This document shows positions 1-5,655 of a DNA stretch of 11,994 bases, piece by piece (position 1 is the stretch's first letter; each line of letters begins with the position of its first letter). The notes under the pieces are model-generated. The model was not told where the DNA came from. It searched no databases and saw nothing but the letters and a program-made list of their open reading frames with translations. This DNA comes from an uncultured Bacilli bacterium. Its GTDB lineage: Bacteria > Bacillota_I > Bacilli_A > RF39 > UBA660. The stretch covers positions 1 through 11,994 of the forward strand of contig CANRJI010000024.1 in the NCBI GenBank assembly GCA_947630885.1. Reading direction: 5' to 3'. The position numbers and the translations under genes were made by a program.

Positions 1-73
1 GGGCGCTATAGGACTCGAACCTATGACCCCCTGCTTGTAAGGCAGGTGCTCTAACCAACTGAGCTAAGCGCCC
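1..73 (-). tRNA. tRNA-Val (anticodon UAC)
   Basis: Read on the minus strand this folds as a complete cloverleaf. The acceptor stem is GGGCGCT/AGCGCCC, the D arm is GCTC/GAGC, the anticodon stem is CCTGC/GCAGG with loop CTTACAA, the variable loop is GGGTC, and the T arm is ATAGG/CCTAT with loop TTCGAGT. Loop positions 34-36 read TAC, so it decodes GUA and probably other valine codons. The 3' end abuts the window edge: the discriminator base and any encoded CCA lie before position 1, so whether CCA is genomically encoded cannot be seen. Other tRNAs may follow outside the window. Confidence 0.97.
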
Positions 74-92
74 ATGTCTCATGACACTTAAT

Positions 93-122
93 AATATATC
101 ATTTTATATTACTATTTGTCAA
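93..122 (-). promoter_or_regulatory. SigA promoter of tRNA-Val
   Basis: On the minus strand a perfect -35 TTGACA (122-117) is followed after 18 bp by TATATT (98-93), which is preceded by TGA, giving an extended -10. Predicted transcription start is near 86, about 13 nt before the mature tRNA 5' end. The -35 starts only 9 nt beyond the stop codon of the upstream S1-domain gene. No convincing terminator separates that gene from the tRNA, so readthrough may also contribute. Confidence 0.75.
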
Positions 123-130
123 GTAAAATT

Positions 131-487
131 TTACATTTTATCAGTTATTTCTTTAATCTTTTCATTAATCCAAAGTTCGAGATTATCTTTTAATGGTTTA
201 AAACCACTTTTGGTTTCAGCCATTCTTTTTAATTTAGTTCCATCATTCTTGTAGTCAATATCTTTGATACTTAATTTTAAATGATTATCTTTATCATCAA
301 CTTCGACAACTTCAGCATAAATATTATCGCCAACTTTTAAATAATCATTGACATTTTTAACATATCCATACGATATTTCTGAAATATGAATTAATCCGTC
401 GTAGTTATCAGTACTTACAAAAGCTCCATATTTTTGAACACCAGTTACAGTGGCTTTGATAACATCATTTTTCTTTACTTTTTCCAT
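131..487 (-). CDS. S1-domain RNA-binding protein, YugI/GSP13/CvfD-like
   Basis: The 118-residue protein has a single S1 (OB-fold) RNA-binding domain at about residues 5-76. Visible family blocks are GVQKYGAFV, DGLIHISEIS, the DYLKVGD turn and the closing LKLSIKDI strand. A short basic linker follows, then the tail GFKPLKDNLELWI, which resembles the C-terminus of B. subtilis YugI (general stress protein 13) and streptococcal CvfD. Those homologues associate with ribosomes and act in post-transcriptional or stress control, and a similar cytoplasmic role is inferred here. The ATG at 487 has a good Shine-Dalgarno (GAGGAAAG) and the length matches the family. It lies upstream of, and co-directional with, tRNA-Val, and diverges from the Nfu-type gene. 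The family assignment is firm; the exact regulatory target is unknown. Confidence 0.9.
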   Translation of the reverse strand: MEKVKKNDVIKATVTGVQKYGAFVSTDNYDGLIHISEISYGYVKNVNDYLKVGDNIYAEVVEVDDKDNHLKLSIKDIDYKNDGTKLKRMAETKSGFKPLKDNLELWINEKIKEITDKM

Positions 488-509
488 AATACTTTCCTCG
501 ATGTATTTT

Positions 510-518
510 ATTATAACA
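510..518 (-). promoter_or_regulatory. Extended -10 promoter of the S1-domain gene
   Basis: On the minus strand TGTTATAAT is an extended -10 with a perfect TATAAT hexamer, 22 nt before the start codon. The -35 is poor (TTCTAA at 17 bp), which is tolerated when a TGn motif is present. The predicted leader is about 16 nt and carries the Shine-Dalgarno. Confidence 0.6.
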
Positions 519-545
519 CTTTTTCGATGTTTTTAGAATATTTTG

Positions 546-574
546 TTGTAATTTTGAATTAAAAAATATATAAT
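546..574 (+). promoter_or_regulatory. SigA promoter of the Nfu-type gene
   Basis: TTGTAA (546-551) is followed by a 17-bp spacer and a perfect TATAAT (569-574). The predicted start near 581 leaves only about 6-12 nt of leader, so the transcript is close to leaderless. Confidence 0.65.
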
Positions 575-592
575 ACTTTTTGGGTGATGAAA

Positions 593-829
593 GTGGAAAA
601 TAAAGATATTGAAAAGAGAATTAAGGAAGTTTTAGATAAAGTTAGACCATACTTGGAAAATGATGGTGGTTCTGTTCGTTTTAACAGATATGAAAATGGT
701 GTTGTATATGTTACATTAGTTGGTGCTTGTTCTAATTGTGAACTTGCTGCATCGACATTGGAAGATGGTATCGAAACAGCACTTGTAAATGAGATACCTG
801 AAGTTGTTAAGGTTGTAAATGAGGATTAG
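593..829 (+). CDS. NifU C-terminal-domain Fe-S scaffold protein (Nfu type)
   Basis: This small cytoplasmic protein (78 residues from this start) consists of one NifU C-terminal domain. The signature is RPYLENDGGSVRF, then LVGACSNCELAASTLEDGIE, where the CxxC (C46 and C49) is the thiolate pair that bridges a labile cluster between two subunits. By family it accepts or carries Fe-S clusters to apo-enzymes. The usual CPxS after the second Cys is CELA here, a mild variation. Start choice: GTG 593 follows GGTGAT (583-588), a match to the extended anti-Shine-Dalgarno, at 4 nt. ATG 587 and GTG 584 in the same frame lack a usable Shine-Dalgarno, but would add only 2 or 3 residues. The gene is monocistronic and converges on the YutH-like gene with 3 nt between stops. 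No other suf or isc gene is in view. Confidence 0.88.
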   Translation: MENKDIEKRIKEVLDKVRPYLENDGGSVRFNRYENGVVYVTLVGACSNCELAASTLEDGIETALVNEIPEVVKVVNED

Positions 830-842
830 CCCTCATTTTTTT
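817..842 (+). terminator. Intrinsic terminator of the Nfu-type gene, overlapping both convergent stops
   Basis: The 8-bp stem AAATGAGG (817-824)/CCTCATTT (831-838) has a 6-nt loop and continues into a T tract to 841. The stop codon of the plus-strand gene lies in the loop and that of the minus-strand gene in the descending arm. On the minus strand the U tract is only three residues long, so termination there is probably weaker. Confidence 0.75.
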
Positions 843-1738
843 AACCATTCAATTGGTGGAATATCGTAATATTTTAAAAAATAAAGATAGATACTATAAA
901 GGTAGTATTCATAGTCGGTAATACGGTCAATAATGGGATTTAGGGCACTTTCTTCTTCTTTTCCGGTAATGATTTGATCATATATATTAAAGTAGAAACT
1001 GGGATATATTAATCTAGCAAAGAGGACACGAATTCCATATGCGGAGTAGTAATTATGACGAAAATATTCATCTAAATTAGGAAAAAGATTATCTATATTA
1101 TTATGCCAAAAACAATATTTTATATACTCGGCAACATCACGAGCTTTATGATCTAAAATAATATTTGAAGGATCGTATAGTGATTCATTTAAATTATTAT
1201 GAGATGGAACTTTATTATCGTACATAGTAGGTTTGGCTTCTAATTTGGTATTTACAAGATATGAGATAGCATTTTCTCCCATGCCGACAAAATAATCAAA
1301 TGATTCTCTGATGAGGGGATATTTTTTTTTATTTTCCATGATTTGCATTTCATAATAATCTATTTTATTACTCCAAAGGATTTCCCAATTATTTCGCTCA
1401 AGGTTACTTAATTCTTTGGAACTAGTTATAGGTACATTAGAAATATTGGAGATACTAGGTAAATTAAGAATATTATTACTTTTGTGTTCAATTAAAATAT
1501 AGGGAATATTTTCAATATTGGAAATGGGGCTATTATATCTATTTAAAATAATATGGTCAAATTTTATTTGATTTTCAATTAATGTAGATAGTTTAAAGAT
1601 ATTTTGAATTCGAGCTTCATTATCGTTATAAGGCTTTAATATAAAGGATTTAGAGCCAATATTAAAAAAGTAATAGCCATCTTTATTATGGAGTTTATCG
1701 ATACGTATATTGTAGTAAAATTCAATGATATTTTTCAT
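833..1738 (-). CDS. YutH/CotS-like spore coat-associated pseudokinase
   Basis: The 301-residue protein resembles the CotS/YutH branch of the aminoglycoside-phosphotransferase fold used by spore coat proteins. A FILK motif (K35) sits where the ATP-binding Lys is expected. The catalytic-loop region reads SHNNLNESLYDPSNIILDHKARDVAEYI (in part; residues 179-206), with the family's LYD..NI.LD and RD.AE elements. The stretch RVLFARLIYPSFYF (about 237-250) and the tail ending IPPIEWL are YutH-like. The expected HxD catalytic Asp is Asn (H-N-N), so kinase activity is doubtful. Start: ATG 1738 has GAGG 6 nt upstream; the in-frame ATG 1750 lacks a Shine-Dalgarno. By homology it would act in the mother cell and assemble on the spore coat, which fits spo0A 3 kb away. 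The sequence is divergent, so the family call is good but not certain. Confidence 0.7.
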   Translation of the reverse strand: MKNIIEFYYNIRIDKLHNKDGYYFFNIGSKSFILKPYNDNEARIQNIFKLSTLIENQIKFDHIILNRYNSPISNIENIPYILIEHKSNNILNLPSISNISNVPITSSKELSNLERNNWEILWSNKIDYYEMQIMENKKKYPLIRESFDYFVGMGENAISYLVNTKLEAKPTMYDNKVPSHNNLNESLYDPSNIILDHKARDVAEYIKYCFWHNNIDNLFPNLDEYFRHNYYSAYGIRVLFARLIYPSFYFNIYDQIITGKEEESALNPIIDRITDYEYYLYSIYLYFLKYYDIPPIEWLKK

Positions 1739-1777
1739 GCTATCCCTCATTTAATTTTATTAAATGTCAACAAAATA

Positions 1778-1806
1778 TAGACTAATAATTTAAATTATGC
1801 TACAAT
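1778..1806 (+). promoter_or_regulatory. SigA promoter of the pgk operon
   Basis: TAGACT (1778-1783, 4 of 6 to consensus) is followed by a 17-bp spacer and TACAAT (1801-1806), with TGC just before it, giving an extended -10. The predicted start near 1813 is about 10 nt from the ATG, inside or just before the Shine-Dalgarno. Confidence 0.65.
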
Positions 1807-1817
1807 TACTATTGAGG
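1791..1817 (-). promoter_or_regulatory. Possible mother-cell sigma (SigK/SigE-like) promoter of the YutH-like gene
   Basis: Minus-strand CATAATTTA (1799-1791) fits the SigK -10 pattern CATAnnnTA, and ACC lies 16 bp upstream (1817-1815), close to the short SigK -35. The predicted start near 1784 gives a leader of about 46 nt. Such short motifs occur by chance in AT-rich DNA, so this rests mainly on the coat-protein identity of the gene. A perfect TTGACA further down (about 1764-1769, minus strand) lacks a partner -10. Confidence 0.3.
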
Positions 1818-1822
1818 TAAAA

Positions 1823-2989
1823 ATGAAAAAAACAATAAAAGATTTTGATTTAATGGGTAAGAAAGTTATCATTAGATGTGATTTAAATGTTCCTATTAAG
1901 GATAATGTTATAACTGATGATACAAGAATTAGGTCTAGTATTAGAACAATTAAATATGCTATACAAAATGGAGCAAAAGTTATTTTGTTATCACATTTGG
2001 GTAAAGTTAAAACAGAAGAAGATAAGGAAAAGAATAGTCTTTATCCGGTCTCAGTAAGATTATCTGAATATTTGAGAAAAGAGGTTTTATTTTCTCCTGA
2101 TACGAGAAGTGATAAACTTACGGAAATGGTTGATAATTTAAAACCTGGCGATGTTTTACTTATAGAAAATACAAGATATGAAGATTTAGATGGTAAAAAA
2201 GAATCAAATTGTGATGAAGGACTTGCTAAATATTGGGCTTCACTTGGCGATATTTTTATTAATGATGCCTATGGTTCTTGTCACCGTAATCATGCTTCAG
2301 TAACAGGGATACCAAAGTATTTACCTAGTGGAATTGGTTTTCTTGTCTGGAAAGAAATAAGTAAAATTGATGCTATTTTAGATGCTAAATCGCATCCTTT
2401 TATAACTATTTTAGGTGGTAAAAAGGTTGACGATAAAATTGTTTTAATCGAGAGTCTTCTTAAGATATCCGATAAACTTCTTATTGGAGGAGCAATGTCT
2501 TTTACTTTCTTAAAAGAATGTGGATATAATGTAGGAAAATCAATTGTCAGTGATGAGCATCTTTCTTTTTGTAAAAAAATGTTAAAAGAGTATGGTGATA
2601 AAATTGTTTTACCAGTTGATTTTGTAACAGAAGATGGAAATAAGGACATAAAAGACTTTAATGATGATGATATTGGATACGATATTGGGCCTAAAACAAT
2701 TAAGTTATTTGAAAAAGAACTTGTTTTAGCAAAGAGAGTTATTGTTAATGGACCAATGGGAATGTTTGAAGATGATAAATATATAAATGGAACAAAAAAG
2801 GTATTTAAAATACTTGATAAGAATAAAATTAAGACAGTAGTAGGTGGTGGAGATACTGCCGCTTCGGTCAACAAACTTGGTTTTGCAGACTCTTTTTATC
2901 ATGTATCGACAGGTGGTGGAGCAACAATGAAATATTTGGAAGATAGAAATTTAGTAGGTATTGGTGTGATTGATGATGGAAAAGCATAA
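1823..2989 (+). CDS. pgk: Phosphoglycerate kinase
   Basis: Glycolytic kinase interconverting 1,3-bisphosphoglycerate plus ADP and 3-phosphoglycerate plus ATP in the cytosol. All hallmark blocks of the two-domain fold are present over 388 residues, a normal length: RCDLNVP (18-24), SHLG (57-60), ENTR (115-118), NDAYGSCHRNHAS (147-159), GGKKVDDK (198-205), GPMGMFE (310-316), GGGDTAAS (341-348) and STGGGA (362-367). Variations are mild (HLGK for HLGR, GGKK for GGAK, GMFE for GVFE). The ATG at 1823 has GAGGT 4 nt upstream. It is first in a three-gene overlapping operon whose third gene is tpiA. No gap, gpm or eno gene is adjacent, so the classical glycolytic cluster is split and carries an unrelated membrane gene. 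Confidence 0.98.
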   Translation: MKKTIKDFDLMGKKVIIRCDLNVPIKDNVITDDTRIRSSIRTIKYAIQNGAKVILLSHLGKVKTEEDKEKNSLYPVSVRLSEYLRKEVLFSPDTRSDKLTEMVDNLKPGDVLLIENTRYEDLDGKKESNCDEGLAKYWASLGDIFINDAYGSCHRNHASVTGIPKYLPSGIGFLVWKEISKIDAILDAKSHPFITILGGKKVDDKIVLIESLLKISDKLLIGGAMSFTFLKECGYNVGKSIVSDEHLSFCKKMLKEYGDKIVLPVDFVTEDGNKDIKDFNDDDIGYDIGPKTIKLFEKELVLAKRVIVNGPMGMFEDDKYINGTKKVFKILDKNKIKTVVGGGDTAASVNKLGFADSFYHVSTGGGATMKYLEDRNLVGIGVIDDGKA

Positions 2990-4013
2990 AATTAAAATAT
3001 ATTTGATATTTGTTATTGTCCTTTTTGTTTTCGTTTTATATTTTTCACTTAAAGATAATTATATGGAAATTATCCATACTTTATCGCGAGTTAATATATT
3101 TTATCTTATCCTCGGAATTTTATTTGTTTTTGTTTCTAAATACTTTATTGGGCTTGCTACTTATTATTTAGCAAGAAAGGAAAGAAAGGATTGCAAACTT
3201 TCTAAAATGGTTCAAATTTCGCTTATTTATCCTTTTTTTGCAGGTATTACTCCTAGTGCTGTCGGTGGAGAATCTTTTGAAATATTCTATTTGAAACAGA
3301 CAGGTATATCTTATGGTAAAGCTTCAAACATATCTGTTCAAAAATTTATTTTATACCAGATTTCATTGATAATTATTAATTTTATCGCGGTTATTTTAAA
3401 TTTATTTACGGATATTGTTCCAAATACAAGTTTGGTTGGATCATCAGTTACATTAAACTTTATTGTCAATTTGGTAATTTTGGGCTTTTGCTTTTTACTT
3501 GTATATAATAAAAGTTTTAATAATTTTATTATGAAGAAAGGTTTATTATTTTTAAATAAAATAAAGATAGTAAAAGATTTAGATAGTGTGCAGAAAAAGC
3601 TCGATAGTTTTTTAGATAATTTTAACGAAGGTGTCGACCAATTAAAAAAGGATAAAAAATTATTTGTAAATCTTGTTATTTTGAACATTTTATCGTTAGC
3701 ATTTTTGATGTTAGCAGCATGGCCAGTTGCACTTGCACTTAATATTAATCATATAAGTGTTATTAATCTCTTTATTTTATCTACTTATGCGAGAATGATG
3801 TGTTTACTTATTATTACACCAGGTAATAGTGGAGCTGCTGAATACTGTTTCCTTTATCTTTTTGCCAATTTGATTTTAGAGGGAGAGATTATGGCTTATA
3901 TGCTTATTTGGCGTTTTGTTACTTATTACATTCCACTTATTGTTGGGGGAATACTAGCTATTGCTTGGGGAAAGGGAGAGAAAAATGAGAAAATTAATTC
4001 TTCTGAATCATAA
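2973..4013 (+). CDS. YbhN/MprF-N-type (LPG synthase TM region, flippase-like) membrane protein
   Basis: About 346 residues, with roughly eight hydrophobic membrane segments starting near residues 8-26 and 37-58. Family signatures are PFFAGITPSAVGGESFEIFYL (in part), followed by a short helix and QKF, and near the end TPGNSGAAEYCFLYLF, matching the TPGGSGAxE element of pfam03706. This domain forms the flippase half of MprF and occurs alone in YbhN/AglD-like proteins linked to lipid or glycolipid transport or modification. No LPG synthase (aminoacyl transferase) domain follows, so this is the stand-alone form and its substrate cannot be told. The start lies inside pgk: ATG 2973, with GGTG 6 nt upstream, or ATG 2976. 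It overlaps pgk by about 17 nt and tpiA by 29 nt, implying translational coupling. Confidence 0.85.
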   Translation: MMEKHKIKIYLIFVIVLFVFVLYFSLKDNYMEIIHTLSRVNIFYLILGILFVFVSKYFIGLATYYLARKERKDCKLSKMVQISLIYPFFAGITPSAVGGESFEIFYLKQTGISYGKASNISVQKFILYQISLIIINFIAVILNLFTDIVPNTSLVGSSVTLNFIVNLVILGFCFLLVYNKSFNNFIMKKGLLFLNKIKIVKDLDSVQKKLDSFLDNFNEGVDQLKKDKKLFVNLVILNILSLAFLMLAAWPVALALNINHISVINLFILSTYARMMCLLIITPGNSGAAEYCFLYLFANLILEGEIMAYMLIWRFVTYYIPLIVGGILAIAWGKGEKNEKINSSES

Positions 4014-4686
4014 AATGAGTCTTTTGTATGATGAAGTTTATCCTTATATTGAAAGGTTAAATAATATTGAAACGGAAAATGATGTTATTGTATGCCCATC
4101 AAATATTTATTTGGAAGCATTCGTTAATAATTCGGATTTTCCAGTAGCTGCACAAAACTTTCATTCTGCGGTCGATGCTTCTCATACGGGAGAAATATCA
4201 ACTGATCAGTTGAAATCTCTTGGGATAGAATATTCGTTAGTGGGCCATTATGAAAGGGTAGCGGAGTTTAAAGAAAACCCATCAATTGTCAATGAAAAAT
4301 TGATTGCGGCTCTCGATGCTAATATTTTTCCAATTGTATGTTTAGGAGAAAATATGGATGAAGACTATCGTGATGTTTTACCTAAACTATTGGATTCTTA
4401 TCTTAAAGATATTCAAAATATTCAGTGTATAACATTTGCTTATGAACCTATTTATGCTATTGACACTGGTGCTCTTCCTAAAAGAGAAAAAATAGAGGAA
4501 GTTATAAAGTTTGTTAAGAAATATTTGGAAGATAAGTTTGGACAAAAGGCAAGAATATTATATGGTGGTTCAGTCGATAGTTCAAATATTGAGGAAATTA
4601 TCGGTATCGAAAATTTAGATGGGGTACTGATTGGAAAAATATCTTCGGATATTAAAGAAGTAGAAAAAATAATTAGTAGAATATAA
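3985..4686 (+). CDS. tpiA: Triosephosphate isomerase, divergent
   Basis: Interconverts dihydroxyacetone phosphate and glyceraldehyde 3-phosphate. The 233 residues are slightly short for the family (about 250). Catalytic residues are intact: N8 and K10 in LLNHKM, H88 and E90 in VGHYER, and the base E154 in AYEP. The phosphate site YGGSV (193-197) is present. Oddities: flexible loop 6, usually PVWAIGTGK, reads PIYAIDTGA (Trp to Tyr, Gly to Asp, Lys to Ala), and the second phosphate-gripping pair, usually LVGGAS, is LIGKIS (217-218 G-K). N-terminal NWKMN is NHKMS. The ATG at 3985 follows GGGAG; an in-frame TTG 24 nt upstream lacks a Shine-Dalgarno. The start lies within the preceding membrane-protein gene. 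It is probably functional given pgk in the same operon, though kinetics may differ. Confidence 0.93.
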   Translation: MRKLILLNHKMSLLYDEVYPYIERLNNIETENDVIVCPSNIYLEAFVNNSDFPVAAQNFHSAVDASHTGEISTDQLKSLGIEYSLVGHYERVAEFKENPSIVNEKLIAALDANIFPIVCLGENMDEDYRDVLPKLLDSYLKDIQNIQCITFAYEPIYAIDTGALPKREKIEEVIKFVKKYLEDKFGQKARILYGGSVDSSNIEEIIGIENLDGVLIGKISSDIKEVEKIISRI

Positions 4687-4688
4687 TT

Positions 4689-4725
4689 AAATAGAGAAGT
4701 ATCAACAAATATTTCTCTATTTTTT
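4689..4725 (+). terminator. Strong intrinsic terminator of the pgk-tpiA operon
   Basis: The 10-bp stem AAATAGAGAA (4689-4698)/TTCTCTATTT (4713-4722) has a 14-nt loop and a T tract to 4725, 2 nt after the tpiA stop. It isolates spo0A transcriptionally from the operon. Confidence 0.85.
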
Positions 4726-4740
4726 ATAGAAGGAGGATAA

Positions 4741-4757
4741 TTCGACATATTTCGCAA
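4741..4757. promoter_or_regulatory. Tandem Spo0A-binding (0A) boxes upstream of spo0A
   Basis: On the minus strand the segment reads TTGCGAAATATGTCGAA. It contains a perfect 0A box TGTCGAA and, exactly 10 bp away in the same orientation, TTGCGAA, which matches the relaxed TGNCGAA at all but the second position. Tandem same-orientation boxes 10 bp apart are the geometry recognised by a Spo0A dimer at abrB-type promoters. The site covers about -40 to -24 relative to the TACAAT-based start, where a -35 would be, consistent with autoregulation. The direction of regulation cannot be read from the sequence. Confidence 0.6.
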
Positions 4758-4768
4758 ATTCCTAGTAG

Positions 4769-4774
4769 TACAAT
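4769..4774 (+). promoter_or_regulatory. Candidate -10 of the spo0A promoter
   Basis: TACAAT lies 31 nt before the spo0A ATG. No recognisable SigA -35 is found 15-19 bp upstream; that space is occupied by the tandem 0A boxes. AGGATAA at 4734-4740 fits the SigH -35 pattern (AGGAwww), but the matching -10 (GAAT) is only weakly met by CAAAT near 4755-4759. Confidence 0.4.
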
Positions 4775-4805
4775 TAAAACATGAAAGAAAGAAGGATTGA
4801 GAAAA

Positions 4806-5570
4806 ATGGAAAAAATTAAAGTTTTAATGATTGATGACAACATAAACTTAGTAGGAATGGTCGAGGATTATGTTGAGGATAATTCAAAGATTGAAATTGT
4901 AGGAAAAGCGTATGATGGCGAAGAAGGAATTAAAATAATTAAAGATGGTAATTTGAAATATGATTTAATTATCCTCGATTTGATAATGCCAAAGAAAGAT
5001 GGTATGAATGTCTTAAAGGAGATTAAGGAACTTGGGGTAGCAAGTAATATTATTGTAGCAACTTCTTATAATGCTCCTGATACGATTAGAAAGGTAAGTG
5101 AATTTGGTGTTAATTACTATATTTTAAAACCTTTTGATCTATCTGATTTGGAAGATAAGATAATTGATACTTTTACGGAAATGGATAAGAAGAGCGTTAA
5201 TTTATACAGTAATAATTTACAAAAGTCGATAAGTAAACTATTACATGAACTTGGAATGCCTGCGCATATTAAAGGTTATCAATATATTAGAGAAGCTATT
5301 TCGATGGTTTATGATAATCCGGAAATTATTGGAGGAATTACTAAAGAATTGTATCCAGAGTTAGCAATTAAATTTGATACGACGGTTTCACGAGTAGAAA
5401 GAGCAATAAGACATGCTATTGAGGTATCATGGAATCGTGGTAATTGGGATTTGATGGAAGATGTTTTTGGACATAGTGTCGATATCGATAAGGCAAAACC
5501 TACTAATTCGGAATTTATTGTGACAGTAGCGGATAAACTTAGACTTGAATATGTTAAAATTACATCGTAA
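4806..5570 (+). CDS. spo0A: Spo0A, master response regulator of sporulation
   Basis: Full-length 254-residue response regulator. Residues 1 to about 120 form the CheY-like receiver, with acidic pocket D10-D11, phosphoacceptor D58 in LILDLIMP context, T86/S87 and K108 in ILKPF. After a linker, residues from about 143 form the Spo0A effector domain, almost identical in pattern to B. subtilis: HELGMPAHIKGYQYIREA, the recognition-helix segment TVSRVERAIRHAIEVSW, and KPTNSEFIVTVADKLRLE. Phosphorylated Spo0A binds 0A boxes and starts sporulation. ATG 4806 has AAGGA 9 nt upstream; an in-frame TTG at 4797 would overlap that site and is rejected. Nothing indicates decay. Unlike in Bacillus, spoIVB is not adjacent; a terminator-isolated glycolytic operon precedes it. 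The upstream 0A boxes suggest autoregulation. Confidence 0.98.
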   Translation: MEKIKVLMIDDNINLVGMVEDYVEDNSKIEIVGKAYDGEEGIKIIKDGNLKYDLIILDLIMPKKDGMNVLKEIKELGVASNIIVATSYNAPDTIRKVSEFGVNYYILKPFDLSDLEDKIIDTFTEMDKKSVNLYSNNLQKSISKLLHELGMPAHIKGYQYIREAISMVYDNPEIIGGITKELYPELAIKFDTTVSRVERAIRHAIEVSWNRGNWDLMEDVFGHSVDIDKAKPTNSEFIVTVADKLRLEYVKITS

Positions 5571-5596
5571 GGTACTAGAGTTAGTACCTTTATTTT
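5569..5596 (+). terminator. Intrinsic terminator of spo0A
   Basis: The hairpin AAGGTACTA (5569-5577)/TAGTACCTT (5582-5590) has a GAGT loop and continues as TTTATTTT. The ascending arm begins within the TAA stop codon. Confidence 0.88.
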
Positions 5597-5629
5597 GATT
5601 AAAGTTTTTGTGTTTATTTGAGAAAAATG

Positions 5630-5638
5630 TGTTATATT
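5630..5638 (+). promoter_or_regulatory. Extended -10 promoter of the SH3b-like membrane protein gene
   Basis: TGTTATATT is an extended -10 located 17 nt before the ATG; the -35 is weak (best TTGTGT with an overlong 19-bp spacer). The predicted start near 5645 leaves about 11 nt of leader, essentially just the Shine-Dalgarno GGGAGGT. Confidence 0.5.
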
Positions 5639-5655
5639 ATAGGTGGGAGGTACAT

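Noticed and set aside
120..135. Palindrome GTAAAATTTTAC as a terminator for the S1-domain gene.
   Set aside because: It is AT-only in the centre with no real loop and no U tract on the minus strand; too weak to call.
2290..2874. Long minus-strand open frame of 194 codons inside pgk.
   Set aside because: It is a shadow of pgk: Ser/Pro/Leu-rich, no Shine-Dalgarno and no recognisable domain, while the plus frame is unmistakable phosphoglycerate kinase.
3338..3688. Minus-strand frame inside the YbhN-type gene (and similar ones inside tpiA, lon and the CPBP gene).
   Set aside because: Low-complexity antisense shadows without ribosome-binding sites or family motifs.
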